This document shows positions 49,093-56,542 of a DNA stretch of 64,000 nt, piece after piece; positions within the stretch are counted from its first letter, which is position 1; each line of letters opens with the position of its first letter. The position numbers and the translations under genes are program-made. Under the pieces are notes generated by a model. It was not told the origin of the DNA. It saw only the letters and a program-made list of their open reading frames with translations, and made no database searches. Source of the DNA: Nocardioides sp. JS614 (GTDB taxonomy: Bacteria; Actinomycetota; Actinomycetes; Propionibacteriales; Nocardioidaceae). The stretch spans positions 1,240,001 to 1,304,000 of the forward strand of contig NC_008699.1 in NCBI RefSeq assembly GCF_000015265.1. Reading direction: 5' to 3'.

Positions 49093-50399
49093 AGCCCGCC
49101 GACGGTGAACGCCACCATCGCGAACAGCAGCGGCAGCTGACCGGTCAGCTGGTGCCGCGGCGGCAGGATCTTGATCGCCCGGTCGTGGGCCGCGATCACG
49201 CCCAGCACGTGCCCGACGACCACCGCGAGCACCTTGACGTTCGCCAGGAACGTGGGGTGGTAGGCCAACCAGTAGACCGGGTCCAAGTTCCCCGTCCCCA
49301 GGTAGTTGCTGCCGTCGCTGAACGGGTCGCTCGCCTGCACCAGCGTCAGCTGGCCGACCTCGACGAGGTAGCGCAGGTAGTGGGCGATGATGTAGCCGAC
49401 GATGATCGGCACCACCGAGTGCGCCAGCAGGTTCGGCAGCTCGCGGCGGCGCAGGTCGTCACCGAGCCCGGTGAGCACGCAGCCGACCACGAACACCAGG
49501 CCGACGCCGACGCAGAACGCCAGCAGCGCCAGGTTGTTCAGCAGGTACGACGAGGTGTCGGTGGACTGCACGAAGGACAGCCACCGGGTGGAGTCCTTGA
49601 ACGAGTCGAACGCCGTGCTGCCGAACAGGACCGCGACCACCGCCACCAGCCCCGGGCGGGCCGGCGTCGTGTCCAGGTTCGCCAGCGGGCTGCGGACCAC
49701 CAGCAGGTCACCGCGCCGGCCCCACACCGAGAGCCGGGAGACCAGGGTGGAGTAGACCTCGAACGGGTCGGCGCGCTCGTAGAACGTGGTGCCGAACAGC
49801 GCGCCGCCGACCAGCATCACCGCGACGTACGCCGCACACCACAGCCGGACCGGCCCGAGCTCGGTGGAGAACGGGTAGACGAGCTCCATCCACACGAACG
49901 CGAACAGGCCGAGCGCGGCCGGCCAGTAGCCGAGTCGGTCGGGGTAGGTCAGCAGCCCGCGGTCCGGGTCGCTGCCGGAGACCTTCGCGAACGCCAGGTT
50001 GATGGTCCGGGCCGGGCTGATCGCCTTCCACACCGGGCCGAGCAGCACCGACAGCGGGACCAGGCCGACCCACCACCACACGTAGAAGATCCCGAAGATC
50101 GGGTTGATCACCAGGTCCTTGCCGAACACGGCGGCCATCGCGGCCCAGAGGAAGACCACCATGCCGAACACCCGGCAGGCGACCCGCCAGCCGGTGGAGT
50201 CGACCAGCCGGCCGAGCAGCGTCGGCGCCGGCCGGCCGCTGGTGGCCGCGTCGTACCGCGGGGTGCGCCAGGCGACCGCCAGGACCGTGAAGGAGACGAC
50301 TAGGGCGGCGCTGGCTCCCGCGATCGCCAGCTCCGGCGAGATCGGGAGGTCCTTCGCGCCACCGATCCCGTGCGCGAGGGTGATGCCGTCAGGAGACAA
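49071..50399 (-). CDS. Polytopic membrane protein of unknown function
   Basis: 442-aa protein with about ten membrane helices. It opens with SPDGITLAHGIGGAKDLPISPE; conserved-looking segments are AVFGKDLVINPIFGIFYVWWWVGLVPLSVLLGPVWK, and His residues in helices such as GYIIAHYLRYLVEV and VVGHVLGVIAAHDRA. Such proteins are sometimes labelled fenitrothion hydrolase in databases (from memory), which the topology does not support. TTG 50399 starts it, 12 bp after the lipoprotein gene, so the two form an operon. Confidence 0.65.
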   Translation of the reverse strand: MSPDGITLAHGIGGAKDLPISPELAIAGASAALVVSFTVLAVAWRTPRYDAATSGRPAPTLLGRLVDSTGWRVACRVFGMVVFLWAAMAAVFGKDLVINPIFGIFYVWWWVGLVPLSVLLGPVWKAISPARTINLAFAKVSGSDPDRGLLTYPDRLGYWPAALGLFAFVWMELVYPFSTELGPVRLWCAAYVAVMLVGGALFGTTFYERADPFEVYSTLVSRLSVWGRRGDLLVVRSPLANLDTTPARPGLVAVVAVLFGSTAFDSFKDSTRWLSFVQSTDTSSYLLNNLALLAFCVGVGLVFVVGCVLTGLGDDLRRRELPNLLAHSVVPIIVGYIIAHYLRYLVEVGQLTLVQASDPFSDGSNYLGTGNLDPVYWLAYHPTFLANVKVLAVVVGHVLGVIAAHDRAIKILPPRHQLTGQLPLLFAMVAFTVGGLYLLFAA

Positions 50400-50411
50400 C
50401 TCAGCAGGCCC

Positions 50412-50777
50412 TCATCGGACCTCGAGCTGGACGATGACCTTCTCGAGGTTGTGCGACTCGACGTCGACCGTGCCCGGCTTGTCGATGCCCTTGATGGTCA
50501 GCGTCGACTCGCCGGCCTCGTACTCGAGCTCCTGCTCGGGTGTGGAGTGCACGTGGATCTCGCCCGGGGCGTCCGCGGTCACGTCGAGCTCGACGTCCTG
50601 CCCGACGGCGACCTCGACCCGCTCGCCGTTGGGGGTGACGCTCTCGCCCTGGATCGTCACCTCGACGACCTCGGGGCCGGAGTCCGCGCCATCGCTGGGG
50701 GAGTCGCTGCCACCGCATGCCGTGAGGGCGGGGAGGGAAGACAGGAGTACGGCCAAGGAGGCCAGCACACGGCGCAT
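50412..50777 (-). CDS. Small lipoprotein, cupredoxin-like
   Basis: 121-aa exported lipoprotein. Signal peptide with lipobox LTACGG. The mature beta-rich part (VVEVTIQGESVTPNGERVEVAVGQDVELDVTADAPGEIHVHSTPEQELEYEAG) looks like a cupredoxin fold but lacks a clear copper-binding Cys and Met set. It sits before the polytopic membrane protein gene and may be its extracellular partner, possibly for metal ions. The role is inferred. Confidence 0.75.
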   Translation of the reverse strand: MRRVLASLAVLLSSLPALTACGGSDSPSDGADSGPEVVEVTIQGESVTPNGERVEVAVGQDVELDVTADAPGEIHVHSTPEQELEYEAGESTLTIKGIDKPGTVDVESHNLEKVIVQLEVR

Positions 50778-50898
50778 CGTCTCGTCCTTCTGCTCGGCCC
50801 TGCTGCTGGGGCTGCGTCGACCTCGGTAACGTTCGTCAGGATCGCACGTCGGACCAACGCCCGATGCGCCGCCCCGGCGGTGCGACGAAAGGGACACC

Positions 50899-52350
50899 AT
50901 GACCGAGAGGCTCCGTCCGCGTGACGTGGCCATCCTCGCCGAGGAGTCCGCGTCGACGCCGATGCACAACGCGACCGTCGAGATCTTCGAGCCCGGCCAG
51001 TCCGGCTTCGACTACGCGCGGCTGGTCCGGCTGGTGCAGGAGCGGATCTCGTTCGTCCCGCGCTACCGCCAGCGGGTCCAGCCGGTGCCGGGCCGCCTCG
51101 CCAACCCGGTGTGGGTCGACGACGAGCACTTCGACATCGGCTACCACGTACGCCGCTCCGCGCTGCCCCGGCCGGGCACCCTCGACCAGCTCCGCGACCT
51201 GGTGGCGCGGATCGTGTCGCGCCCGCTGGACCGCAGCCGCCCGCTGTGGGAGATGTACTTCGTCGAGGGGCTGGCCGACGGCCAGGTCGCGATCCTCACC
51301 AAGTCGCACCAGGTGCTGGTCGACGGCATCGAGACCGTCGACCTGGGCCAGGTGCTGCTCGACAAGTCGCCGGAGCCCAAGGAGCTGGGCGCCGACGGCT
51401 GGCGGGCCCGCGCCCGCCCCTCGCCCATCGCGCTGATGGCCGGCGCGGTCCACGACTCGCTGACCGGCCCGGAGACCGTGGCCGAGACGCTGCTCAGCAC
51501 GACCGGGTCGGTGCTGCGCGGGGCCGCCTCGAGCGCCCGGTCCGCGGGCCGCGTCTTCGACGCGCTCGCGAACCGCAGCGTCGCCGGCGACTCGCCGATC
51601 ATCGGGCCGCTGTCGCAGCAGCGCCGGATCGTCGCGGTGCGCACCGACCTCGCCGACTACCGTAAGGTCCGCGAGGCGCACGGCGGCACCGTGAACGACG
51701 TCGTGCTCGCGACCGTCACCGGCGCGCTGCGAGCCTGGCTGATGACCCGCGGGGAGTCGATGCGCGGGATCCGGCAGATCAGAGCCGTCGTCCCGGTCTC
51801 GGTGATCGACGAGGAGCTCGAGGCGACCTCGCTCGGGAGCCAGATCGCCGCCCACTTCGTCGACCTGCCGGTGTGGGAGGCCAGCCCGGTGGTGCGCCTC
51901 CACCAGGTCTCGTACTCCTTCCAGGCGCACAAGGAGACCGGTCGCGCGGTCGGGGCCAGCCGGCTGGCCAGCATGTCCGGCTTCGCGCCGGCGACCTTCC
52001 ACGCGATCGGCTCCCGCGTCGCCACGGTCGAGCGCCGCCGCGGGTACCAGCTCAGCGTCACCAACGTCCCCGGTCCGCAGGCGCCGCTGTACGCCGCCGG
52101 GGCCCGGATGGTCTCGACCTACCCGGTCCCGCCGCTGCTCGAGGGCCACCCGCTGGCGATCGGGGTGACGTCGTACGACGGGCACGTGTACTACGGCCTG
52201 ACCGCCGATCGCGACCTGCTGCCCGACGCCGACCTCCTCGGCCCGTGCGTCCAGGAGGCGCTCGACGAGCTCGTGGACTCCGCGTCCGGCAGCCGCAGCC
52301 GCGCCCCCCGTGGACGCAAGAAGCGGCAGCCCCCCGAGGAGCCGTCGTGA
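50899..52350 (+). CDS. WS/DGAT family O-acyltransferase with HQ in the active-site motif
   Basis: 483-aa protein of the wax ester synthase/diacylglycerol acyltransferase family. Landmarks are SRPLWEMYFVEGL, VNDVVLATVTGALR and SVTNVPGPQAPLY. The active-site motif HHxxxDG reads HQVLVDG (His 137, Gln 138, Asp 142). The replaced second His is the one usually credited with catalysis, so activity is uncertain. The family makes storage triacylglycerol or wax esters from acyl-CoA. ATG 50899 follows GAAAGGGA. A conserved small gene overlaps the stop. Confidence 0.85.
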   Translation: MTERLRPRDVAILAEESASTPMHNATVEIFEPGQSGFDYARLVRLVQERISFVPRYRQRVQPVPGRLANPVWVDDEHFDIGYHVRRSALPRPGTLDQLRDLVARIVSRPLDRSRPLWEMYFVEGLADGQVAILTKSHQVLVDGIETVDLGQVLLDKSPEPKELGADGWRARARPSPIALMAGAVHDSLTGPETVAETLLSTTGSVLRGAASSARSAGRVFDALANRSVAGDSPIIGPLSQQRRIVAVRTDLADYRKVREAHGGTVNDVVLATVTGALRAWLMTRGESMRGIRQIRAVVPVSVIDEELEATSLGSQIAAHFVDLPVWEASPVVRLHQVSYSFQAHKETGRAVGASRLASMSGFAPATFHAIGSRVATVERRRGYQLSVTNVPGPQAPLYAAGARMVSTYPVPPLLEGHPLAIGVTSYDGHVYYGLTADRDLLPDADLLGPCVQEALDELVDSASGSRSRAPRGRKKRQPPEEPS

Positions 52351-52703
52351 CGGTCCGGGCCTACCTGCCGACCACGATCGCCCTGCTCGCCGAGCAGCAC
52401 GCCCAGGGCGGGTTCGCGGTCACCGACGAGGTCGTCGTGCTCGACGGCGCCGAGGACGACGAGGAGGCGGAGTACGACGCCCTGATGACCGCGGCCGCCG
52501 CCTCGGCCGTCCTCGTGGCGGGCCCCGGCCGGCGGGTCGTGGTCGTGGCCGAGCTCGACCGCGAGCCCGAGCCCGGGTGGACGGTTCCGCTCAAGCGGGT
52601 CGTGGCGGTGCACGCCGACGCGGAGGACCGCCCCGCCGATGCGGACCCCGACGAGGACCTCGCGTGGTTCGCCACCCAGGAGATCCCGCACCTCCTCGAC
52701 TGA
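52347..52703 (+). CDS. Conserved hypothetical acidic protein (DUF6912-like)
   Basis: 118-aa soluble protein beginning MTVRAYLPTTIALLAEQHAQGG and ending LAWFATQEIPHLLD. It resembles a conserved actinobacterial family that I recall as DUF6912, with no known function. The composition is acidic (DGAEDDEEAEY, DAEDRPADADPDED). GTG 52347 overlaps the upstream stop (GTGA), so it is likely translated with the WS/DGAT-like gene. Confidence 0.7.
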   Translation: MTVRAYLPTTIALLAEQHAQGGFAVTDEVVVLDGAEDDEEAEYDALMTAAAASAVLVAGPGRRVVVVAELDREPEPGWTVPLKRVVAVHADAEDRPADADPDEDLAWFATQEIPHLLD

Positions 52704-52735
52704 CCGCCGACTCGGTACCGTCGCACCCCGGTGGA

Positions 52736-52741
52736 TACGCT
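52736..52741 (+). promoter_or_regulatory. -10 box TACGCT of leaderless pruA transcript
   Basis: TACGCT lies 7 bp before ATG 52749. It supports this ATG over GTG 52731. Confidence 0.5.
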
Positions 52742-52748
52742 CGCAGGC

Positions 52749-54377
52749 ATGGACGCTGTGACCCACCCCCCGGCTCCGGTCAACGAGCCGAACCTGACCT
52801 ACGCACCCGGCACTCCCGAGCGGGAGTCGCTGCTGGTCGAGATCGAGCGGCTCGAGAAGAGACAGAAGAGCCTGCGGGCCTACATCGGCGGGCGGTGGAA
52901 GGCCGGGGGCGGCGCGGAGGTCGCGGTGGTGCAGCCGCACGACCACCAGCACGTGCTCGGGGTGCTGAAGAACGCCACCCAGGCCGACGCGCGGGCGGCG
53001 GTGAAGGCTGCGGGCGAGGCGGCGCCACAGTGGCGGGCGATGGACTTCGACGACCGGGCAGCCATCCTGCTCAAGGCCGCGGAGCTCCTGGCCGGGCCGT
53101 GGCGCCAGCGGCTGAACGCCGCGACGGTGCTGGGGCAGTCCAAGACGCCGTTCCAGGCGGAGATCGACGCGGCGTGCGAGCTGATCGACTTCTGGCGCTA
53201 CAACGTGCACTACGCGCGGGAGATCCTGGCCGACCAGCCGATCGCGAACAGCCGGGGGATCTGGAACCGGACCGACCACCGGCCCCTGGAGGGGTTCGTC
53301 TACGCGATCACGCCGTTCAACTTCACCGCGATCGCGGGCAACCTGCCCACGGCGCCGGCGTTGATGGGCAACACGGTGATCTGGAAGCCCTCGCCGACCC
53401 AGCAGCTGGCCGCGTCGTTGACCATGGAGCTGCTCGAGGAGGCCGGCCTGCCGCCCGGCGTGATCAACATGCTTCCCGGCGACGGCATCGACGTCTCCGC
53501 GGTGGCGCTGGCCCACCCGGACCTGGCCGGGATCCACTTCACCGGCTCCACCCCGACCTTCCAGCACCTGTGGCGCGAGGTCGGCAACAACATCGAGAAC
53601 TACCGGTCCTACCCGCGGATCGTGGGGGAGACCGGCGGCAAGGACTTCATCGTCGCCCATGCCTCGGCCGACCCCGACGTGCTGCGCACCGCGATGATCC
53701 GCGGCGCCTTCGAGTTCCAGGGTCAGAAGTGCTCGGCCGCCTCTCGCGCGTACGTCGCCCGGTCGGTGTGGACCAGGATGAAGGACTCCTTCCTCGCCGA
53801 GATCGAGTCGATCACCGTCGGGGACCCCACCGACTTCTCCAACTTCATGGGCGCGGTCATCGACGAGCGAGCCTTCGCCAAGCACCGGAAGGCGATCGAG
53901 CGGGCCAAGCGGTCCCGCAAGCTCGACATCGTGGTGGGTGGCACCCTCGACGACTCGGCCGGCTGGTTCGTGGACCCGACCGTGGTCGAGGGCGGGGACC
54001 CGACCGACGAGATGTTCACGACCGAGTACTTCGGCCCGATCCTCGCGGTGCATGTCTTCGAGGACGGCGACTTCGAGAAGGTCGTTCGGGGCATGGAGTC
54101 GATCGCCCCTTACGCGCTGACCGGGTCCGTCATCGCCCAGGACCGCCGCGCGATCGCCTGGGCCCAGGACGAGCTCCGCTTCGCCGCCGGCAACTTCTAC
54201 ATCAACGACAAGCCCACTGGCGCCGTCGTGGGCCAACAGCCCTTCGGGGGTGGCCGCGCGTCCGGCACCAACGACAAGGCCGGCGCGGCGGTCAACCTCC
54301 TGCGCTGGACGTCGCCGCGCTCGATCAAGGAGACTTTCGTTCCGCCGACCGACTACCGCTACCCCTACTTGGGCTGA
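52749..54377 (+). CDS. pruA: L-glutamate gamma-semialdehyde (1-pyrroline-5-carboxylate) dehydrogenase
   Basis: 542-aa aldehyde dehydrogenase of the long P5C dehydrogenase group. It oxidises glutamate semialdehyde to glutamate in proline catabolism. Key parts are AITPFNFTAIAGNLP, IHFTGSTPTFQHLW, the Glu motif GETGGKDFIV, the catalytic Cys in FQGQKCSAASRAYV and FGGGRASGTNDKAG. ATG 52749 is chosen for the leaderless -10 box; no ribosome site is present. No proline dehydrogenase gene is nearby. NAD-GDH at 56543 could handle the glutamate. Confidence 0.95.
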   Translation: MDAVTHPPAPVNEPNLTYAPGTPERESLLVEIERLEKRQKSLRAYIGGRWKAGGGAEVAVVQPHDHQHVLGVLKNATQADARAAVKAAGEAAPQWRAMDFDDRAAILLKAAELLAGPWRQRLNAATVLGQSKTPFQAEIDAACELIDFWRYNVHYAREILADQPIANSRGIWNRTDHRPLEGFVYAITPFNFTAIAGNLPTAPALMGNTVIWKPSPTQQLAASLTMELLEEAGLPPGVINMLPGDGIDVSAVALAHPDLAGIHFTGSTPTFQHLWREVGNNIENYRSYPRIVGETGGKDFIVAHASADPDVLRTAMIRGAFEFQGQKCSAASRAYVARSVWTRMKDSFLAEIESITVGDPTDFSNFMGAVIDERAFAKHRKAIERAKRSRKLDIVVGGTLDDSAGWFVDPTVVEGGDPTDEMFTTEYFGPILAVHVFEDGDFEKVVRGMESIAPYALTGSVIAQDRRAIAWAQDELRFAAGNFYINDKPTGAVVGQQPFGGGRASGTNDKAGAAVNLLRWTSPRSIKETFVPPTDYRYPYLG

Positions 54378-54387
54378 GGATGGGCTG

Positions 54388-54606
54388 ATGATCCCGTTGC
54401 ACCTGGGTGCCCTGCACCCGGTCGAGCAGGCGCTCACGCTCATCCTGGCGTTCGGCCCGTTCGCGCTGCTCGGCCTGGTGGCCTGGCTGCGGCGGCGCGC
54501 CGACCGTCGCGAGGACGCCCGGACCGAGAGCACCGCGACCAGCCAGACCGACAGTCGCGTCGGCAGTCACGCCGGCAGTCACGCCGGCGGTCACGCCGAC
54601 AGGTAG
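54388..54606 (+). CDS. Small single-helix membrane protein with His-rich tail
   Basis: 72-aa protein: one membrane helix (VEQALTLILAFGPFALLGLVAWL), a basic stretch, and a polar tail ending GSHAGSHAGGHADR from a DNA microrepeat (GGCAGTCACGCC units near 54563-54595). Not recognised. ATG 54388 is 10 bp after pruA. Its last 16 bp overlap the 3' end of the convergent DUF2505 gene. The His repeats could bind metal but may simply be drift. Confidence 0.6.
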   Translation: MIPLHLGALHPVEQALTLILAFGPFALLGLVAWLRRRADRREDARTESTATSQTDSRVGSHAGSHAGGHADR

Positions 54607-55073
54607 CGGGCGCCGACCTTCTCCTCGGCCACCAGGGCCTTGCGGAGCAGGTCGGAGACCAGCCCCTCGATCTTGCCGCCGACCAGCGGCAGGTTCACCC
54701 GGATCTCCACGTCGACCGTCTCGACGGTGGTCCCGCCGGACTCCACGAGGGTGATGGTGCCGTCCATGTGCCCCGGCTTGCCCGGGATCGTGACGTGCAG
54801 CTCGGCGGTATCGGGGGCGGACCAGTCCTCGCGCTGCACGATCCGGATCTCGTCGCCGACGAACTTCTTCGCGAACGACGGGATCCCCGCGGCCGGCTGA
54901 ACCTGCTCGATCAGGACGGTCATCGCGTCGCCGGACCGGTCGATCTCGACGTCGGCGCTGACGACCCGTTGGTACTCGCAGACCCCCTCCCGGAAGCGGG
55001 GGTCGGCGAGCATCTCGACGACCTGCGCCAGGGGCGCGGCGTAGGTCATCTGGTGGGTGAGACGGCGCGACAT
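54591..55073 (-). CDS. DUF2505 family protein (START/SRPBCC-like), second of a tandem pair
   Basis: 160-aa protein: LTHQMTYAAPLAQVVEMLADPRFREGVCEYQRVVSADVEI, then IPSFAKKFVGDEIRIVQREDW and VDVEIRVNLPLVGGKIEGLVSDLL. DUF2505 is an SRPBCC-like hydrophobic-ligand fold of actinobacteria with unknown ligand. ATG 55073 overlaps the upstream paralogue's stop (ATGA). The two proteins keep the same landmarks and are clearly duplicates. Confidence 0.85.
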   Translation of the reverse strand: MSRRLTHQMTYAAPLAQVVEMLADPRFREGVCEYQRVVSADVEIDRSGDAMTVLIEQVQPAAGIPSFAKKFVGDEIRIVQREDWSAPDTAELHVTIPGKPGHMDGTITLVESGGTTVETVDVEIRVNLPLVGGKIEGLVSDLLRKALVAEEKVGARYLSA

Positions 55074-55552
55074 CAGCGGCCCGCGAGGTACTCGACGCCG
55101 ACGCCGTGCTCGGCGTCCATCCCGGCGGTGACCTTGTCGGCGAGCAGGTGCTCGAGCTTGCCGCCGATGAGCGGGAGCTTGACCTTTATCTCGAGCTCCA
55201 CGATCTCGACGGTCCCGGAGCCCTCGGGGCGCAACGTGATCGTGCCCTTGAGCGTGGACGGCTTGCCGGGGGTGTCGATCTGCAGGGTGCCGCCGGTCGT
55301 GTCCGTCCAGGTCTCGCGCTGGATCGCGCGGGTCGACGCACCTGCGAAGGTGCGCGCGAACGACGGTAGGTCGTCCGTGCGCTGCTCCTGGTCGACGCTC
55401 AGCGTGAAGCCGTTGCCGTCGCGCTCGAGGGTCACCTCGGCCGAGATCACGTCCTGGGCCGCGCAGGCGGCCTCGCGGAACGCGGCGTCGGCCAGCATCT
55501 CGAAGACCGCGGCCGGCGCGGCGTCGTAGTGGAGCTCGTGTCGGAACCTCAT
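55073..55552 (-). CDS. DUF2505 family protein (START/SRPBCC-like), first of a tandem pair
   Basis: 159-aa paralogue of the next gene: FRHELHYDAAPAAVFEMLADAAFREAACAAQDVISAEVTLERD, LPSFARTFAGASTRAIQRETW, LEIKVKLPLIGGKLEHLLADK. Same fold and probable ligand type. The two overlap by 1-4 bp and would be made in equal amounts, perhaps as a heterodimer. ATG 55552. Divergent from kynA, with the TAGGGT box of kynA in the spacer. Confidence 0.85.
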   Translation of the reverse strand: MRFRHELHYDAAPAAVFEMLADAAFREAACAAQDVISAEVTLERDGNGFTLSVDQEQRTDDLPSFARTFAGASTRAIQRETWTDTTGGTLQIDTPGKPSTLKGTITLRPEGSGTVEIVELEIKVKLPLIGGKLEHLLADKVTAGMDAEHGVGVEYLAGR

Positions 55553-55657
55553 GCCCCACATCATGCCCGCGTCTCGCGTGTCGGCTTCGCCGCCACGCAG
55601 GCCGCGGAGTCGCTCCCGGGGCGGCCGCACCGCGCGGTGGTACAGGTCGTGGAGCCC

Positions 55658-55663
55658 TAGGGT
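55658..55663 (+). promoter_or_regulatory. -10 box TAGGGT of leaderless kynA transcript
   Basis: TAGGGT is followed by 7 nt and ATG 55671. There is no ribosome site, so the start codon is probably the first base of the mRNA. Confidence 0.55.
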
Positions 55664-55670
55664 CGGGCCT

Positions 55671-56474
55671 ATGAGCGACAACTTCGTGTCCTTCGGTGAG
55701 CAGGGCGCCCAGCTCACCTACGGGAGCTACCTGCGACTGCCGCAGCTGCTGGAGGCCCAGCACCTGGAGTCGGACCCACCCGCGCACGACGAGCTGCTGT
55801 TCATCACGATCCACCAGGTCTACGAGCTGTGGTTCAAGCAGCTGCTGCACGAGGTCTCCGCCGCGCGCGATGCGATGCTCGGGGGCGAGGCCGGCGGCCG
55901 GCTGTGGTGGGCCCAGCACCTGCTCACGCGGGTGCACGTCATCGAGCGGGTGCTGGTCCAGCAGATCGACGTCCTGGAGACGATGACGCCCCAGGAGTTC
56001 CTGGAGTTCCGGCAACGGCTCGCTCCGGCCAGCGGGTTCCAGTCGGTGCAGTTCCGCGAGCTGGAGTTCCTCTCCGGCGCGAAGGACCCGGCGTACCTCG
56101 AGCGGTTCCGGGGGATCACCCCTGCCGAGAAGGCGCGGCTCGACGCGCGGCTGTCGGAGCCGACGCTCTGGGACGCGTTCCTCGCGATGCTGCGCTCCTT
56201 CGGCTTCGCCGCCGACTCCGACGCCGAGGTCTCCGCGGCGCTGCGCACCGCCGCCCACGACCGGACCCGGTACGCCGTGGTGTGGGCCCTGTCCGAGGGA
56301 TTGCTCCAGCACGACGAGCTCGCCGCCAACTGGCGCGCCCGGCACGTCGTCATGGTCGAGCGGATGATCGGCAGCAAGTCCGGGACCGGCGGGTCGAGCG
56401 GCTCGTCGTACCTCCGCTCCCGGCTGCCGGTCCAGTACTACCCGCTCCTATGGGGACTGCGCAGCGAGCTGTAG
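55671..56474 (+). CDS. kynA: Tryptophan 2,3-dioxygenase
   Basis: 267-aa haem dioxygenase opening the indole ring of L-tryptophan to N-formylkynurenine. Landmarks are LTYGSYLRLPQLLEAQ, ELLFITIHQVYELWFKQLLHE, SGFQSVQFRELEFL and the axial His region RARHVVMVERMIGSKSGTGGSSG. All are intact. No kynurenine formamidase or kynureninase gene is in the window, so the other steps are elsewhere. ATG 55671 fits a leaderless transcript. Confidence 0.95.
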   Translation: MSDNFVSFGEQGAQLTYGSYLRLPQLLEAQHLESDPPAHDELLFITIHQVYELWFKQLLHEVSAARDAMLGGEAGGRLWWAQHLLTRVHVIERVLVQQIDVLETMTPQEFLEFRQRLAPASGFQSVQFRELEFLSGAKDPAYLERFRGITPAEKARLDARLSEPTLWDAFLAMLRSFGFAADSDAEVSAALRTAAHDRTRYAVVWALSEGLLQHDELAANWRARHVVMVERMIGSKSGTGGSSGSSYLRSRLPVQYYPLLWGLRSEL

Positions 56475-56506
56475 GAGCCCCGAAACGCCGACTCGGCGGG
56501 GCGGTG

Positions 56507-56535
56507 TTGGTGGACGGACGACGGCGTCCTAATGT
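56507..56535 (+). promoter_or_regulatory. Promoter of leaderless NAD-GDH transcript
   Basis: TTGGTG (56507-56512) and TAATGT (56530-56535) have a 17-bp spacer. The GTG start 56543 is 7 bp after the -10 box. Confidence 0.6.
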
Positions 56536-56542
56536 CGGACCC

